Shown here: positions 7,297 to 14,911 of the stretch, one piece after another | How the letters are laid out: every line of letters starts with the position of its first letter | Numbering within the stretch: the first letter of the stretch is position 1 | Assembly: GCA_963619835.1 (NCBI GenBank) | Contig: CAVEYD010000016.1 | Location: forward strand, 1-26,132 | Direction of reading: 5' to 3' | Length of the DNA stretch: 26,132 nt | Source: Fimimonas sp963619835 | Lineage (GTDB): Bacteria > Bacillota > Clostridia > Christensenellales > CAG-314 | The notes under the pieces: model-generated | Seen by the model: the letters and a program-made list of their open reading frames with translations, nothing else | What the model was told of the DNA's origin: nothing | The model's database searches: none | Program-made: the position numbers and the translations under genes

Positions 7297-8742
7297 TTAT
7301 CTTTTTCGAGATTTCAAGATTAGTTCTTGTTTCAAGTCGTACAATTTATCAGACAAGTCAACTTTGTAGTTATGTGGTTGGCTCAAGCGCAAATACTCTT
7401 CCCAAAATCCATTTAGACTTTCCTGACAGTCTTTTGCAAGTTCGTAAGTAGATTTCGGATTAAAAACACATTTTCCATTCACAAATACATCTGTGTAAAG
7501 ATTTTTTGCCTCAAAATTAACAACTTCTTTAGTTTTCCAACGCTCAACCGGGTGCGTGATTACAAGATTTTTACTATCATCAATTTTTTCGTCAGCCAAG
7601 CAAATAACATCTGCAATTGCTTTTCCTGTATCACGACCAAATAGTCTGTAAACAGTTTTAATTCCTGGGTTTGTAACCTTAACAGGGTTGTCAGAGATCT
7701 TCATTCTGGGACTATCTATTCCGTTTACGTTAATATTTGCAAGCTTATAGACACCGCCCAAACTTGGAGTGTTGTTACTTGTAATCATACGAGTACCAAC
7801 GCCGTAGATATCAATTTTTGCATCTTGCTGTTTTAACGATTCAAGTACATACTCATCAATATCCGAACTAGCAAAAATTTTGCAATCCGAGTGTCCTGCC
7901 TCATCAAGCATTTTACGCGCAATTTTTGACAAATACGCCAAGTCTCCGCTATCCAATCTTATGCCCATAGGCTTGTGTCCGTTCTTTTTAAGATAATCAA
8001 ACACTTTAATTGCATTAGGAACACCGCTTTTCAATGTGTCATAAGTATCAACAAGTAGCAGGCAAGAATCCGGATAGGTATCAGCATAAGCCATAAAAGC
8101 ATCAAGTTCTGTCGGAAAAGACATAACCCAACTATGTGCATGAGTTCCCTTTGGGGGCAAATCAAACATTTTTGCACACAATACATTGCTCGTTGACGAG
8201 CAACCGCCGATAACTGCAGCCCTTGCCCCATATATGCTTGCATCGGGTGCTTGTGCGCGACGCAATCCAAATTCCAAAACGCTCGCAGGTTTAGCGGCAT
8301 AACAAATTCTACGCGCCTTTGTTGCAATAAGTGTTTGAAAGTTTACAATATTAAGTAATGCCGCCTCTAAAAGCTGTGCTTGACAAATTGGAGCTGTAAT
8401 TATCATTAGAGGTTCATACGGAAAAACAACCGTGCCTTCAGGAATTGCTTTAATTGTTCCTGTAAATTTAAATTCAGACAGGTATTGCAAAAAATCCTCA
8501 TTAAATGCTCCGGTTGAACGCAAATACTCTATTTCTTCCTTTCCAAAGTGCAGATTGTTTATGTATTCAACAGCCTGTTGCAATCCCGCTGCAATGCAGA
8601 AGTTACTTTCGTCAAAAGGACGGAAAAACAAATCAAACGTTGCAATTTCATCTGTTTTTCCATGCAAAAAATACCCATACATCATGGTGAGTTCATAAAA
8701 ATCAGTAAGTAATGTTAAATTGCGTTCATTTTCTTTATTCAT
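7297..8742 (-). CDS. pncB: Nicotinate phosphoribosyltransferase
   Basis: Converts nicotinate and PRPP to nicotinate mononucleotide with ATP hydrolysis, the first step of the Preiss-Handler route of NAD salvage. At 481 residues it fits the Gram-positive-type NAPRTase. Visible landmarks are the N-terminal LTDFYELTMMYGYF (11-24), GTHAHSW (199-205, with H203 at the position of the phosphorylated His) and RLDSGDL (262-268) of the phosphoribosyl-binding barrel. The ATG is preceded by GAAAGGTG. It has its own promoter at 8760-8789. No de novo NAD genes (nadA, nadB or nadC) lie nearby and no operator-like palindrome was seen at the promoter. Confidence 0.96.
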   Translation of the reverse strand: MNKENERNLTLLTDFYELTMMYGYFLHGKTDEIATFDLFFRPFDESNFCIAAGLQQAVEYINNLHFGKEEIEYLRSTGAFNEDFLQYLSEFKFTGTIKAIPEGTVVFPYEPLMIITAPICQAQLLEAALLNIVNFQTLIATKARRICYAAKPASVLEFGLRRAQAPDASIYGARAAVIGGCSSTSNVLCAKMFDLPPKGTHAHSWVMSFPTELDAFMAYADTYPDSCLLLVDTYDTLKSGVPNAIKVFDYLKKNGHKPMGIRLDSGDLAYLSKIARKMLDEAGHSDCKIFASSDIDEYVLESLKQQDAKIDIYGVGTRMITSNNTPSLGGVYKLANINVNGIDSPRMKISDNPVKVTNPGIKTVYRLFGRDTGKAIADVICLADEKIDDSKNLVITHPVERWKTKEVVNFEAKNLYTDVFVNGKCVFNPKSTYELAKDCQESLNGFWEEYLRLSQPHNYKVDLSDKLYDLKQELILKSRKR

Positions 8743-8759
8743 ATAGCACCTTTCAATAA

Positions 8760-8789
8760 ATTATATAATTTTTATTTTTCAAAAGTCAA
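8760..8789 (-). promoter_or_regulatory. Promoter of pncB
   Basis: On the minus strand, TTGACT (8784-8789) and TATAAT (8760-8765) are 18 bases apart, about 20 bases before the pncB ATG. It lies in the 64-base gap after lgt, so pncB can be transcribed separately from lgt. Confidence 0.72.
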
Positions 8790-8806
8790 ATATGCTTGCC
8801 GGTGTA

Positions 8807-10339
8807 TTACTTTGTTTTTTCAGGTTCAACATATGGTTTAATGTTATCAACCGAGTAATCCAAGTAAACTTTTGGCGGAAAAACAAAAAGTAGAAAATTA
8901 TTTAATCTAACAGATTTTGTAGTTCCGCAATCACATTTTGTTTCAATTTCAATATGTTGTGGGATAGCTAAAAGCATTTTTTGAATAGACGGAACAATTC
9001 CCCAAATACAAAGAGCGGCATCCAATGCAACTATTACAACAAACAAAACCGTTCCATTGGGAATATGACTCAAAATGCCCCAATGCACCAATGAAAAGAC
9101 ACCAAATGCTAACGACAATGCAAATGCAATGCAGTAGCAAATTATTTTTGTTTTGTACTTATCATAGTCAGACTGAAGAGGAACATCGTATGCTTTTCGT
9201 TGACCGCATTTATCACAATAAAGTTTAAGTCTGTCGCAAAGCGCAAAGAAACCGATAATCGAATAAACAGCAAGACAAATACAACCGCACCCGATTAGGA
9301 TTTTTCCTTCTCCGCCCAACGTAAACATTATTGTAGAAACGATTATGCAAACAGCAATTAATGCACACAAAAACCAGCGAGATAACGACACTTCCTGTCT
9401 TTCAGTTTTGAACATTCGCCGATACAATGCATGAATCTCTTTTCTGTACACTTGTGACAATGTCCAAAGCCCGTTAAACACAGCGAAAACAGAAACAAGT
9501 TGAGAGATTTTTATGTCGGTTAAATATGTTCCTACATACAAGTAAAGACTGTCCGTACGCATACTTTCAATTATCAATCTTATTGTGCCGTAATAAATAC
9601 CATAAAAAGCCGAACACCATCCAATGCGATATTTTTTACATTTGATTAAAATGAGCATGCATACCAAATATCCTATAAATGTGCAAAAACTCTCGTAGAA
9701 AAACGTAGCCTCATACCAACCATCTCCAAATTTGCCGTTAGGTATCCAAACAGCTAAAAGGTTGAAACCATGATCCGCTCCGTTACCCAAAAACTCCATA
9801 AAGTTTGGCATTGCAGAATAGTCCGAAGTAATAAGTTCGCCATATGCTTCCATGTTTGCATAGTTTCCCCAACGACCTAAACATTGAGCAATCATTACAC
9901 CGGGCAAAATCGTATCGACAATTATACGGAAATCCTGTTTTTTTATCTTACACAAAACGTATGCCGCAACAAAGCCCATTATTACTCCGCCGTAAATACC
10001 CAGTCCACCATTTCTAAACTCAAAAAAAGTAGACCAATCGGCAACTCCGGTATCTTCCCATGGGAAGATGTAAACATAGGCCCTAGCGCCAAGCACACCT
10101 ACCGGAATCAAAACTAAAGCATATATTGTAACATCATACGGATCATATCCACGTTTTTTAAACAAATATGCGGCAGTTAGAATCGCACAAATCATGCCTG
10201 CAACAATGCACAATGCGTAAACATAAATTTGAAAGTTAGCGATATAAAGAGCCGGATGTTTTCCAACCCACTTAAAGCCAAACGATTCATTTCCCCAGCT
10301 AAAATTATTTTCTTGTACAAACGATAAAAAATTTATCAA
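8807..10339 (-). CDS. lgt: Prolipoprotein diacylglyceryl transferase with C-terminal membrane extension
   Basis: Moves diacylglyceryl from phosphatidylglycerol to the lipobox Cys of prolipoproteins at the membrane. The Lgt signature GRWGNYANME is at residues 155-164 counted from the TTG at 10337-10339. GGLGIYGG (about 111-118) has Tyr where E. coli Lgt has His103. RLIIESMRTDS marks the last conserved arginine region. The usual enzyme ends near residue 300. Here about 200 more residues follow, with four further membrane segments and two Cys pairs (CDKCG and CDCG). The frame opens to a GTG at 10375, but only the TTG has a ribosome site (AAAGGG, nine bases before), so I chose it. A strong promoter lies upstream. 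Confidence 0.9.
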   Translation of the reverse strand: MINFLSFVQENNFSWGNESFGFKWVGKHPALYIANFQIYVYALCIVAGMICAILTAAYLFKKRGYDPYDVTIYALVLIPVGVLGARAYVYIFPWEDTGVADWSTFFEFRNGGLGIYGGVIMGFVAAYVLCKIKKQDFRIIVDTILPGVMIAQCLGRWGNYANMEAYGELITSDYSAMPNFMEFLGNGADHGFNLLAVWIPNGKFGDGWYEATFFYESFCTFIGYLVCMLILIKCKKYRIGWCSAFYGIYYGTIRLIIESMRTDSLYLYVGTYLTDIKISQLVSVFAVFNGLWTLSQVYRKEIHALYRRMFKTERQEVSLSRWFLCALIAVCIIVSTIMFTLGGEGKILIGCGCICLAVYSIIGFFALCDRLKLYCDKCGQRKAYDVPLQSDYDKYKTKIICYCIAFALSLAFGVFSLVHWGILSHIPNGTVLFVVIVALDAALCIWGIVPSIQKMLLAIPQHIEIETKCDCGTTKSVRLNNFLLFVFPPKVYLDYSVDNIKPYVEPEKTK

Positions 10340-10439
10340 TTCTAAATTCCCTTTACAAATATATTTTAATAGCACTTAAAACAAAACATGTTGCCAATAG
10401 AAAAAATCATCATTACGATAACAATAAAATTATTTAATT

Positions 10440-10468
10440 ATTATACATTTAACACATCAAATTGTCAA
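10440..10468 (-). promoter_or_regulatory. Consensus promoter of lgt
   Basis: On the minus strand, TTGACA (10463-10468) and TATAAT (10440-10445) are 17 bases apart, a perfect match to the vegetative consensus. It lies about 100 bases before the preferred lgt start and may also feed pncB, the DivIVA-domain gene and the permease. Confidence 0.85.
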
Positions 10469-10577
10469 CCTTCTCAGTGCTTGCAAAAAAGCAACAGAAT
10501 GACTGTGGCAAAATATACTTTATTCAAAAAATTAATACTTCCAAAATTACTAAGTTTTTCGACATATAATATTGCCG

Positions 10578-11537
10578 CTACAAAATTGAAACAGGCTGAA
10601 AACTGATTGTGCCTTTTTCAAAATCTATTCCCTCAATTCCGCTTGACAAACTTGTACCTATCTTACCAATTTTTCCTGTAAGATAGCTTAAAACGGTATA
10701 GACATAACTACTAATCGATTCGGTTGTAAGAGGTTCTTCATCGTCCTCGGCAATCAACTTAAAAAGCGCATCCAAAGCAGCATGACTAATCGTTTTATCC
10801 GAGTTGTTTATAGAAACTGTTTCAAACTTCTTTTCGCTCAATACACCTTTTAACAAAATGGTGTCAACCACCTCAATTTTGCTGTCTAAGGATACATATC
10901 CATTATCTGCAAGCTTAAAAAACGGAATATTGACGCCTTCAAGGTAAGTACCATATTCAACATGAACGGTAATTCGTAAATAATCGCCATCTGCTTCACG
11001 GTGAAAATACATTTCTGTAACCGAAGCATTAAGCGTTTTCAACACATCTATTGCCGAAACAATTTCCGAAAGCAGTTCTCCTTCATTTGAAGCATAAAAC
11101 TGTTTTAAAACAGTGTCAAATATATAACATAATTGCTTTTGAGTCAGCGTTTGAGCTTCTAATGACGTTGTGGCAACAGGGGTTAGTCGAGTCAACAAAT
11201 TCTTATATAAGATTTCATCATTTGCAGATTTTTCTAAAAGCCAGTGTTCTGCAATAGCATCTGCGGACAACTTATCTTGAGAATCAGGAGCATAATCAAA
11301 AGTTGGAGCTTTTGAATTTGCAAGGAGCGAATCCTTAAAATTCCAAAGCTGTTTAATGGTAAAATCACCCAAGCCAACACTATCTATTGTGTACTTCTTA
11401 GATAAATTAATTTTGCCAAGTCCAATCTCATTCGGTGTAGAATTAAACAGAAAAATTCCCACAAAAGTGACAATCAACACCAAAACCAAAAATATTATTA
11501 TAAAAGTCCAAAGACAACCGTGTTTTCTTCTTGTCAT
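10578..11537 (-). CDS. Unrecognised membrane-anchored extracytoplasmic protein
   Basis: I do not recognise this 319-residue protein. It begins with a short positive stretch (MTRRKH) and one membrane helix (about 8-30), which predicts an anchor with most of the protein outside the cell. The remainder has alternating strand-like and helical stretches, no Cys motif and no known catalytic signature. A NINLS-type repeat is absent. It lies 99 bases after the cyclophilin gene on the same strand and may be cotranscribed with it. The spacing to a GAGG ribosome site is long (about 11 bases). Downstream is the lgt promoter region, with no clear terminator between them. The reading frame is credible from its length and composition. 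Confidence 0.75.
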   Translation of the reverse strand: MTRRKHGCLWTFIIIFLVLVLIVTFVGIFLFNSTPNEIGLGKINLSKKYTIDSVGLGDFTIKQLWNFKDSLLANSKAPTFDYAPDSQDKLSADAIAEHWLLEKSANDEILYKNLLTRLTPVATTSLEAQTLTQKQLCYIFDTVLKQFYASNEGELLSEIVSAIDVLKTLNASVTEMYFHREADGDYLRITVHVEYGTYLEGVNIPFFKLADNGYVSLDSKIEVVDTILLKGVLSEKKFETVSINNSDKTISHAALDALFKLIAEDDEEPLTTESISSYVYTVLSYLTGKIGKIGTSLSSGIEGIDFEKGTISFQPVSIL

Positions 11538-11636
11538 ATTAACAAATCCTCAAAGCATATTCCTCACAACGTTAGTAAAAACTAACACTTACCGCATAAT
11601 TTCTTGCATTTTATTTATCAAAAAAAATTCAAGTTT

Positions 11637-12122
11637 TTAATCAAGAACCTTAATCTCTTTAATGACTTGCGGCTGATAAGGTTTATCCATAAAATCTGTG
11701 TATTCATCCGCTATTTCATCGACAACCTCAATTCCCTCAATTACCTTACCAAAAGCCGCATAAGCACCGTCAAGATGAGGCGCATCTTGATGCATAATAA
11801 AAAACTGACTTCCTGCACTATTCGGATTTGACGAACGCGCCATCGAGATCACGCCACGTTCATGTTTCAAGTCATTCTTGAATCCGTTTTGAGCAAACTC
11901 ACCAAAGATCGAATATCCGGGGCCGCCGGTACCATTACCTTTGGGGCATCCGCCTTGAATCATAAAACCTCTAATCACCCTATGAAATAGCAATCCGTTG
12001 TAAAAACCCTTGTTAACTAACGAAAGAAAGTTATCGACTGTTTTAGGTGCAATGTCCGGATACAACTCAATTTTCATTTGCTTGCCATTATTCATTGTTA
12101 TTTGTACTATCGGCTTTTTCAT
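11637..12122 (-). CDS. Cyclophilin-type peptidyl-prolyl cis-trans isomerase
   Basis: Catalyses isomerisation of proline peptide bonds during folding. It is probably cytoplasmic because no signal peptide is present. With the ATG at 12122 it has 161 residues, a compact bacterial cyclophilin. Active-site positions FHRVIRGFMIQGG (46-58, with R48, F53 and Q56) and AGSQFFI (103-109) are present. The position of Trp121 in human CypA is His116, which predicts weak cyclosporin binding. The frame extends seven codons to a TTG at 12143, but the ribosome site GAGGA falls inside that extension and fits the ATG. It is divergent from the aminopeptidase gene. No convincing promoter was found for it. Confidence 0.95.
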   Translation of the reverse strand: MKKPIVQITMNNGKQMKIELYPDIAPKTVDNFLSLVNKGFYNGLLFHRVIRGFMIQGGCPKGNGTGGPGYSIFGEFAQNGFKNDLKHERGVISMARSSNPNSAGSQFFIMHQDAPHLDGAYAAFGKVIEGIEVVDEIADEYTDFMDKPYQPQVIKEIKVLD

Positions 12123-12251
12123 AATTAAATCCTCACTTTTCAAAAAATATGATATTTTGTATTTTCAACAAGCATTTTATCACAATTTTATTTATAAGTA
12201 TATCAATACAAGCTTTTTTTAAAACAAAAAAAGATAATATTGTTACATTGT

Positions 12252-12280
12252 TTGACTAAATGAAAAAAGTTTCATATAAT
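12252..12280 (+). promoter_or_regulatory. Promoter of the aminopeptidase-PHP-membrane protein unit
   Basis: TTGACT (12252-12257) and TATAAT (12275-12280) are 17 bases apart on the plus strand. The transcript would start near 12287, leaving a short leader with AAAGGAG (12292-12298) eight bases before the ATG. Confidence 0.8.
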
Positions 12281-12306
12281 TTTAAAAAAGCAAAGGAGAA
12301 TTATTT

Positions 12307-13542
12307 ATGCTTACAAACAAACAAATGGAAAATTTTGCCGAACTTGCTGTGCGCATAGGCGCAAATATGCAAAAAAATCAAGAAGTTGTAATAAGATGCG
12401 ATGTAAACTGTGCTGATTTTGCACACCTTATAGCTGAAAAAGCCTATCAATTCGGAGCAAAACGCGTTTTAATGCAATGGCGTGATGAAGTTTTAGGAAG
12501 AATAAACATGCTAAATGCAACCAAAGAAACATTGTGCGAAATTCCCGACTACCAAGTAGCTCAAGCACAGTATTTCATTGATCACAAGTGTTGTCTCATA
12601 AGCATATCTGCCGGCAATCCAAACATCTACAAAGGATGCGATCCTGACAAAATAAGTGCCGCAAACGTAGCATCCAGCAAAGCACTTATCAATTTTAGAA
12701 AAGCAACAATGTCAAACTATTTGCGTTGGACAATAGTTTCAATTCCCACACCCGCTTGGGCTGCACAAGTTTTTCCAAACATTCCAGTAAACGAAGCCGT
12801 AGACAAAATGTGGAACGCTATAGGTCATATTATGCGTTTAGATACCGAAAATCCAACAGAAGCTTGGAGAAACCATATAAACACACTCCACCGCAGAGCA
12901 AAGTTTTTAAACGATCACAACTTTGAGTATATTCATATGACAAATAAGGAAGGCACCGATCTAACCGTAGGTCTTGCCACTGACCACGAATGGCTCGCGG
13001 CCGAAGAACAAGGGCAAGACGGAATTGCTTTCACTGCTAACATGCCAACAGAAGAGATTTTTACAGCTCCACACAACAAAAAAATTAACGGAAAAGTTGT
13101 AAATGCCTTGCCACTTGTTAACAACGGCAACATCATAGATAAATTCTGCATTACATTTAAAGATGGAAAAGTTGTAGATTATTCTGCAGAAGTTGGCTAC
13201 GATGCATTGAATGGTCTTTTAACATCTGACAAAGGTGTCCTTTCTCTTGGAGAAATTGCTTTGATTGGCAAAAACAGTCCTATTGCCGAAAGCGGAATAC
13301 TATTTTTCAACACACTTTTTGACGAAAACGCAAGTTGCCACCTTGCATTTGGAGCAAGCTATCCGACAACAGTTAAAAACGGAAACTCCATGACAGACAA
13401 AGAACTTGCCGAACACGGAATGAACAGCAGCATACATCACGTAGACTTTATGGTAGGCACAAAAGATATCGATATTGACGGAATTTCCTACGACGGAACA
13501 GTAACACCACTGTTTAGAGACGGAGAATGGGTAATTAAATAG
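12307..13542 (+). CDS. M29-family aminopeptidase (AmpS/AmpT-like)
   Basis: A metal-dependent cytoplasmic exopeptidase that removes N-terminal residues from peptides. At 411 residues it has the usual M29 length. The expected metal ligands are present at E250 (NMPTEEIF), E316 (LGEIA), E340 and H345 (DENASCHLAFG), and H378 and D380 (HHVDFMVGT). The start is unambiguous, with an AAAGGAG ribosome site and a promoter directly upstream. It is the first gene of the only plus-strand unit in the window and is followed 21 bases later by a PHP-domain gene. It probably works in general peptide turnover, like the PepF-type enzyme further right. Confidence 0.94.
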   Translation: MLTNKQMENFAELAVRIGANMQKNQEVVIRCDVNCADFAHLIAEKAYQFGAKRVLMQWRDEVLGRINMLNATKETLCEIPDYQVAQAQYFIDHKCCLISISAGNPNIYKGCDPDKISAANVASSKALINFRKATMSNYLRWTIVSIPTPAWAAQVFPNIPVNEAVDKMWNAIGHIMRLDTENPTEAWRNHINTLHRRAKFLNDHNFEYIHMTNKEGTDLTVGLATDHEWLAAEEQGQDGIAFTANMPTEEIFTAPHNKKINGKVVNALPLVNNGNIIDKFCITFKDGKVVDYSAEVGYDALNGLLTSDKGVLSLGEIALIGKNSPIAESGILFFNTLFDENASCHLAFGASYPTTVKNGNSMTDKELAEHGMNSSIHHVDFMVGTKDIDIDGISYDGTVTPLFRDGEWVIK

Positions 13543-13563
13543 TTATTAAAGAAGGGATAAAAA

Positions 13564-14277
13564 ATGTATAAACTTGAGATGCACCTCCACACTCTTGGAG
13601 GATCGCCTTGTGCAATGACAGGCGCAAAAGATATTGCACAGCTTTATGCATCGAACAACTACGACGGAATTGTTTGCACAAACCACTTTAACAGATATTT
13701 GTGCGACAACTACTACAACAAAGGCTCCGAACTAAAAAATGTCCAGTATTGGTTAGGTTGTTTTCACGAACTCAAAAAAGAATGTAGTACCTACGATATA
13801 GATGTGTTTTTAGGCATGGAGCTATTGATTGATAGCTTAACGTATTACAAACCAAATCCCCCTTATGCTGAAATGCTAATCTATGGCATAAGCGAAGAAT
13901 GGCTTTTGTCAAATCCGTACAAACTTTTTGCACTATCACTTGAAGAACTCTATGAAACTTGCAAAAAAAACAACTGGATTATATCACAGGCTCATCCCTT
14001 TAGAGATAAAATAAATGTACAATCCCCCATTTTTTTAGAGGGGGCCGAATTCTTTAATGGCCATCCGCACCAACAAAATCACAATGATTTAGCAAAAGAG
14101 TTTGTAGAAAAAAACAATCTATTAAAAACTTGCGGTACCGATTTTCACTGTACAGGTGTTGACTGTTGCGGTGTTTACTTGGAAAATCCAATTCACAGCA
14201 ACGAACAATTAGTAACCGAGCTAAGGAAAAGAACACACAAACCTTTTTACAAAAACGGAATAATTATTGAACAATGA
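13564..14277 (+). CDS. PHP-domain metal-dependent hydrolase
   Basis: A 237-residue single-domain PHP protein. Members of this superfamily are metal-dependent phosphoesterases, for example histidinol phosphatases and nucleases. The ligand set is complete by inspection: H7 and H9 (EMHLHT), H41 (CTNHFN), E86 (GMELL), H144 (QAHPFR), E162 (AEFFNG), D193 and H195 (GTDFH). The substrate cannot be inferred, and no histidine biosynthesis genes are adjacent. A ribosome site (AAGGGA) lies before the ATG. Its stop overlaps the start of the next gene in an ATGA, suggesting translational coupling with the small membrane protein. Confidence 0.85.
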   Translation: MYKLEMHLHTLGGSPCAMTGAKDIAQLYASNNYDGIVCTNHFNRYLCDNYYNKGSELKNVQYWLGCFHELKKECSTYDIDVFLGMELLIDSLTYYKPNPPYAEMLIYGISEEWLLSNPYKLFALSLEELYETCKKNNWIISQAHPFRDKINVQSPIFLEGAEFFNGHPHQQNHNDLAKEFVEKNNLLKTCGTDFHCTGVDCCGVYLENPIHSNEQLVTELRKRTHKPFYKNGIIIEQ

Positions 14278-14834
14278 AAGAAAACGAACAAATTAATTCC
14301 ACAAACAACCAATGCGATGATGCTATCGATAGCGTACCACAGCAAAAAAACGACAAAAAAAATAAGCCACAAAGCAAAATTAAAAAGTTTTTTAGATTTT
14401 TACAAATACTGATATCACTATTCGGAATAGCATACTTCGCATTTTATTCAACATGGCGAATTATCAAAAATGCTCATGATTCAGTACTTTTACCGTATAT
14501 TATCACAGCCACAATCAGTTATATTTTAATAAGTATAGTTTTGATATTTGTCAAAATCAACAAAAACTGCACAAAAAAAAGTATAAAAAAATTAAAGTTA
14601 ACAACAAAAATAGTAAAGTTATTTCAAAACTTATTGTTTTTATGCGTATCCGTTTTAGTGCTGTTAGACAACATAAAAATTCTTCAAAGCGACTACAGTT
14701 TTAAGCTTGTTTTTTTAACAATAATTAATGCATTATTGTTATTTCTAAAAGTGCTAATGACGATTATTAAAATTGCACTAACAAGTAAAAAATTGGCAAA
14801 TCAATTTAAAACCAACAAAAAAGCAGAAAAATAA
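14274..14834 (+). CDS. Small membrane protein of unknown function
   Basis: I do not recognise this 186-residue protein. A polar, Asn/Gln/Lys-rich N-terminus (about 1-38) precedes about four hydrophobic segments (roughly 44-58, 74-92, 114-130 and 142-168). Lysine-rich patches lie between them and at the C-terminus. No catalytic motif is visible. The ATG overlaps the PHP-domain stop by four bases (ATGA), so the two products are probably made together. A strong bidirectional terminator follows ten bases after the stop. It could be a membrane partner of the PHP enzyme, but that is inference from position only. Confidence 0.7.
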   Translation: MKENEQINSTNNQCDDAIDSVPQQKNDKKNKPQSKIKKFFRFLQILISLFGIAYFAFYSTWRIIKNAHDSVLLPYIITATISYILISIVLIFVKINKNCTKKSIKKLKLTTKIVKLFQNLLFLCVSVLVLLDNIKILQSDYSFKLVFLTIINALLLFLKVLMTIIKIALTSKKLANQFKTNKKAEK

Positions 14835-14842
14835 CCTAAAAA

Positions 14843-14876
14843 ATAAAGACGTATAAAATTACGTCTTTATTTTTTT
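14843..14876. terminator. Bidirectional intrinsic terminator between converging genes
   Basis: A perfect 11-bp inverted repeat (ATAAAGACGTA at 14843-14853, TACGTCTTTAT at 14860-14870) with a six-base loop is followed by six Ts on the plus strand. On the minus strand it is also followed by a T-rich run, because As precede it. It serves the plus-strand unit ending at 14834 and the minus-strand peptidase gene ending at 14912. Confidence 0.88.
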
Positions 14877-14911
14877 GAATAATTTTTAAAGATTTTTTGA
14901 TTAGAAAAAAA

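Noticed and set aside
10376..10577. Possible riboswitch or terminator upstream of lgt
   Set aside because: Beyond the consensus promoter I could not find a conserved riboswitch core or a convincing terminator hairpin. The TTGCAAAAAAGCAA match has only a 4-bp stem.
11571..11586. 6-bp hairpin (GTTAGT, AAAA, ACTAAC) between the cyclophilin gene and the unrecognised gene
   Set aside because: It is short, has no T-tract and does not match a known leader element.
12123..12251. Promoter for the cyclophilin gene
   Set aside because: Candidate boxes such as TTGATA with TGATAA at 18 bases are weak and not distinguishable from the AT-rich background.
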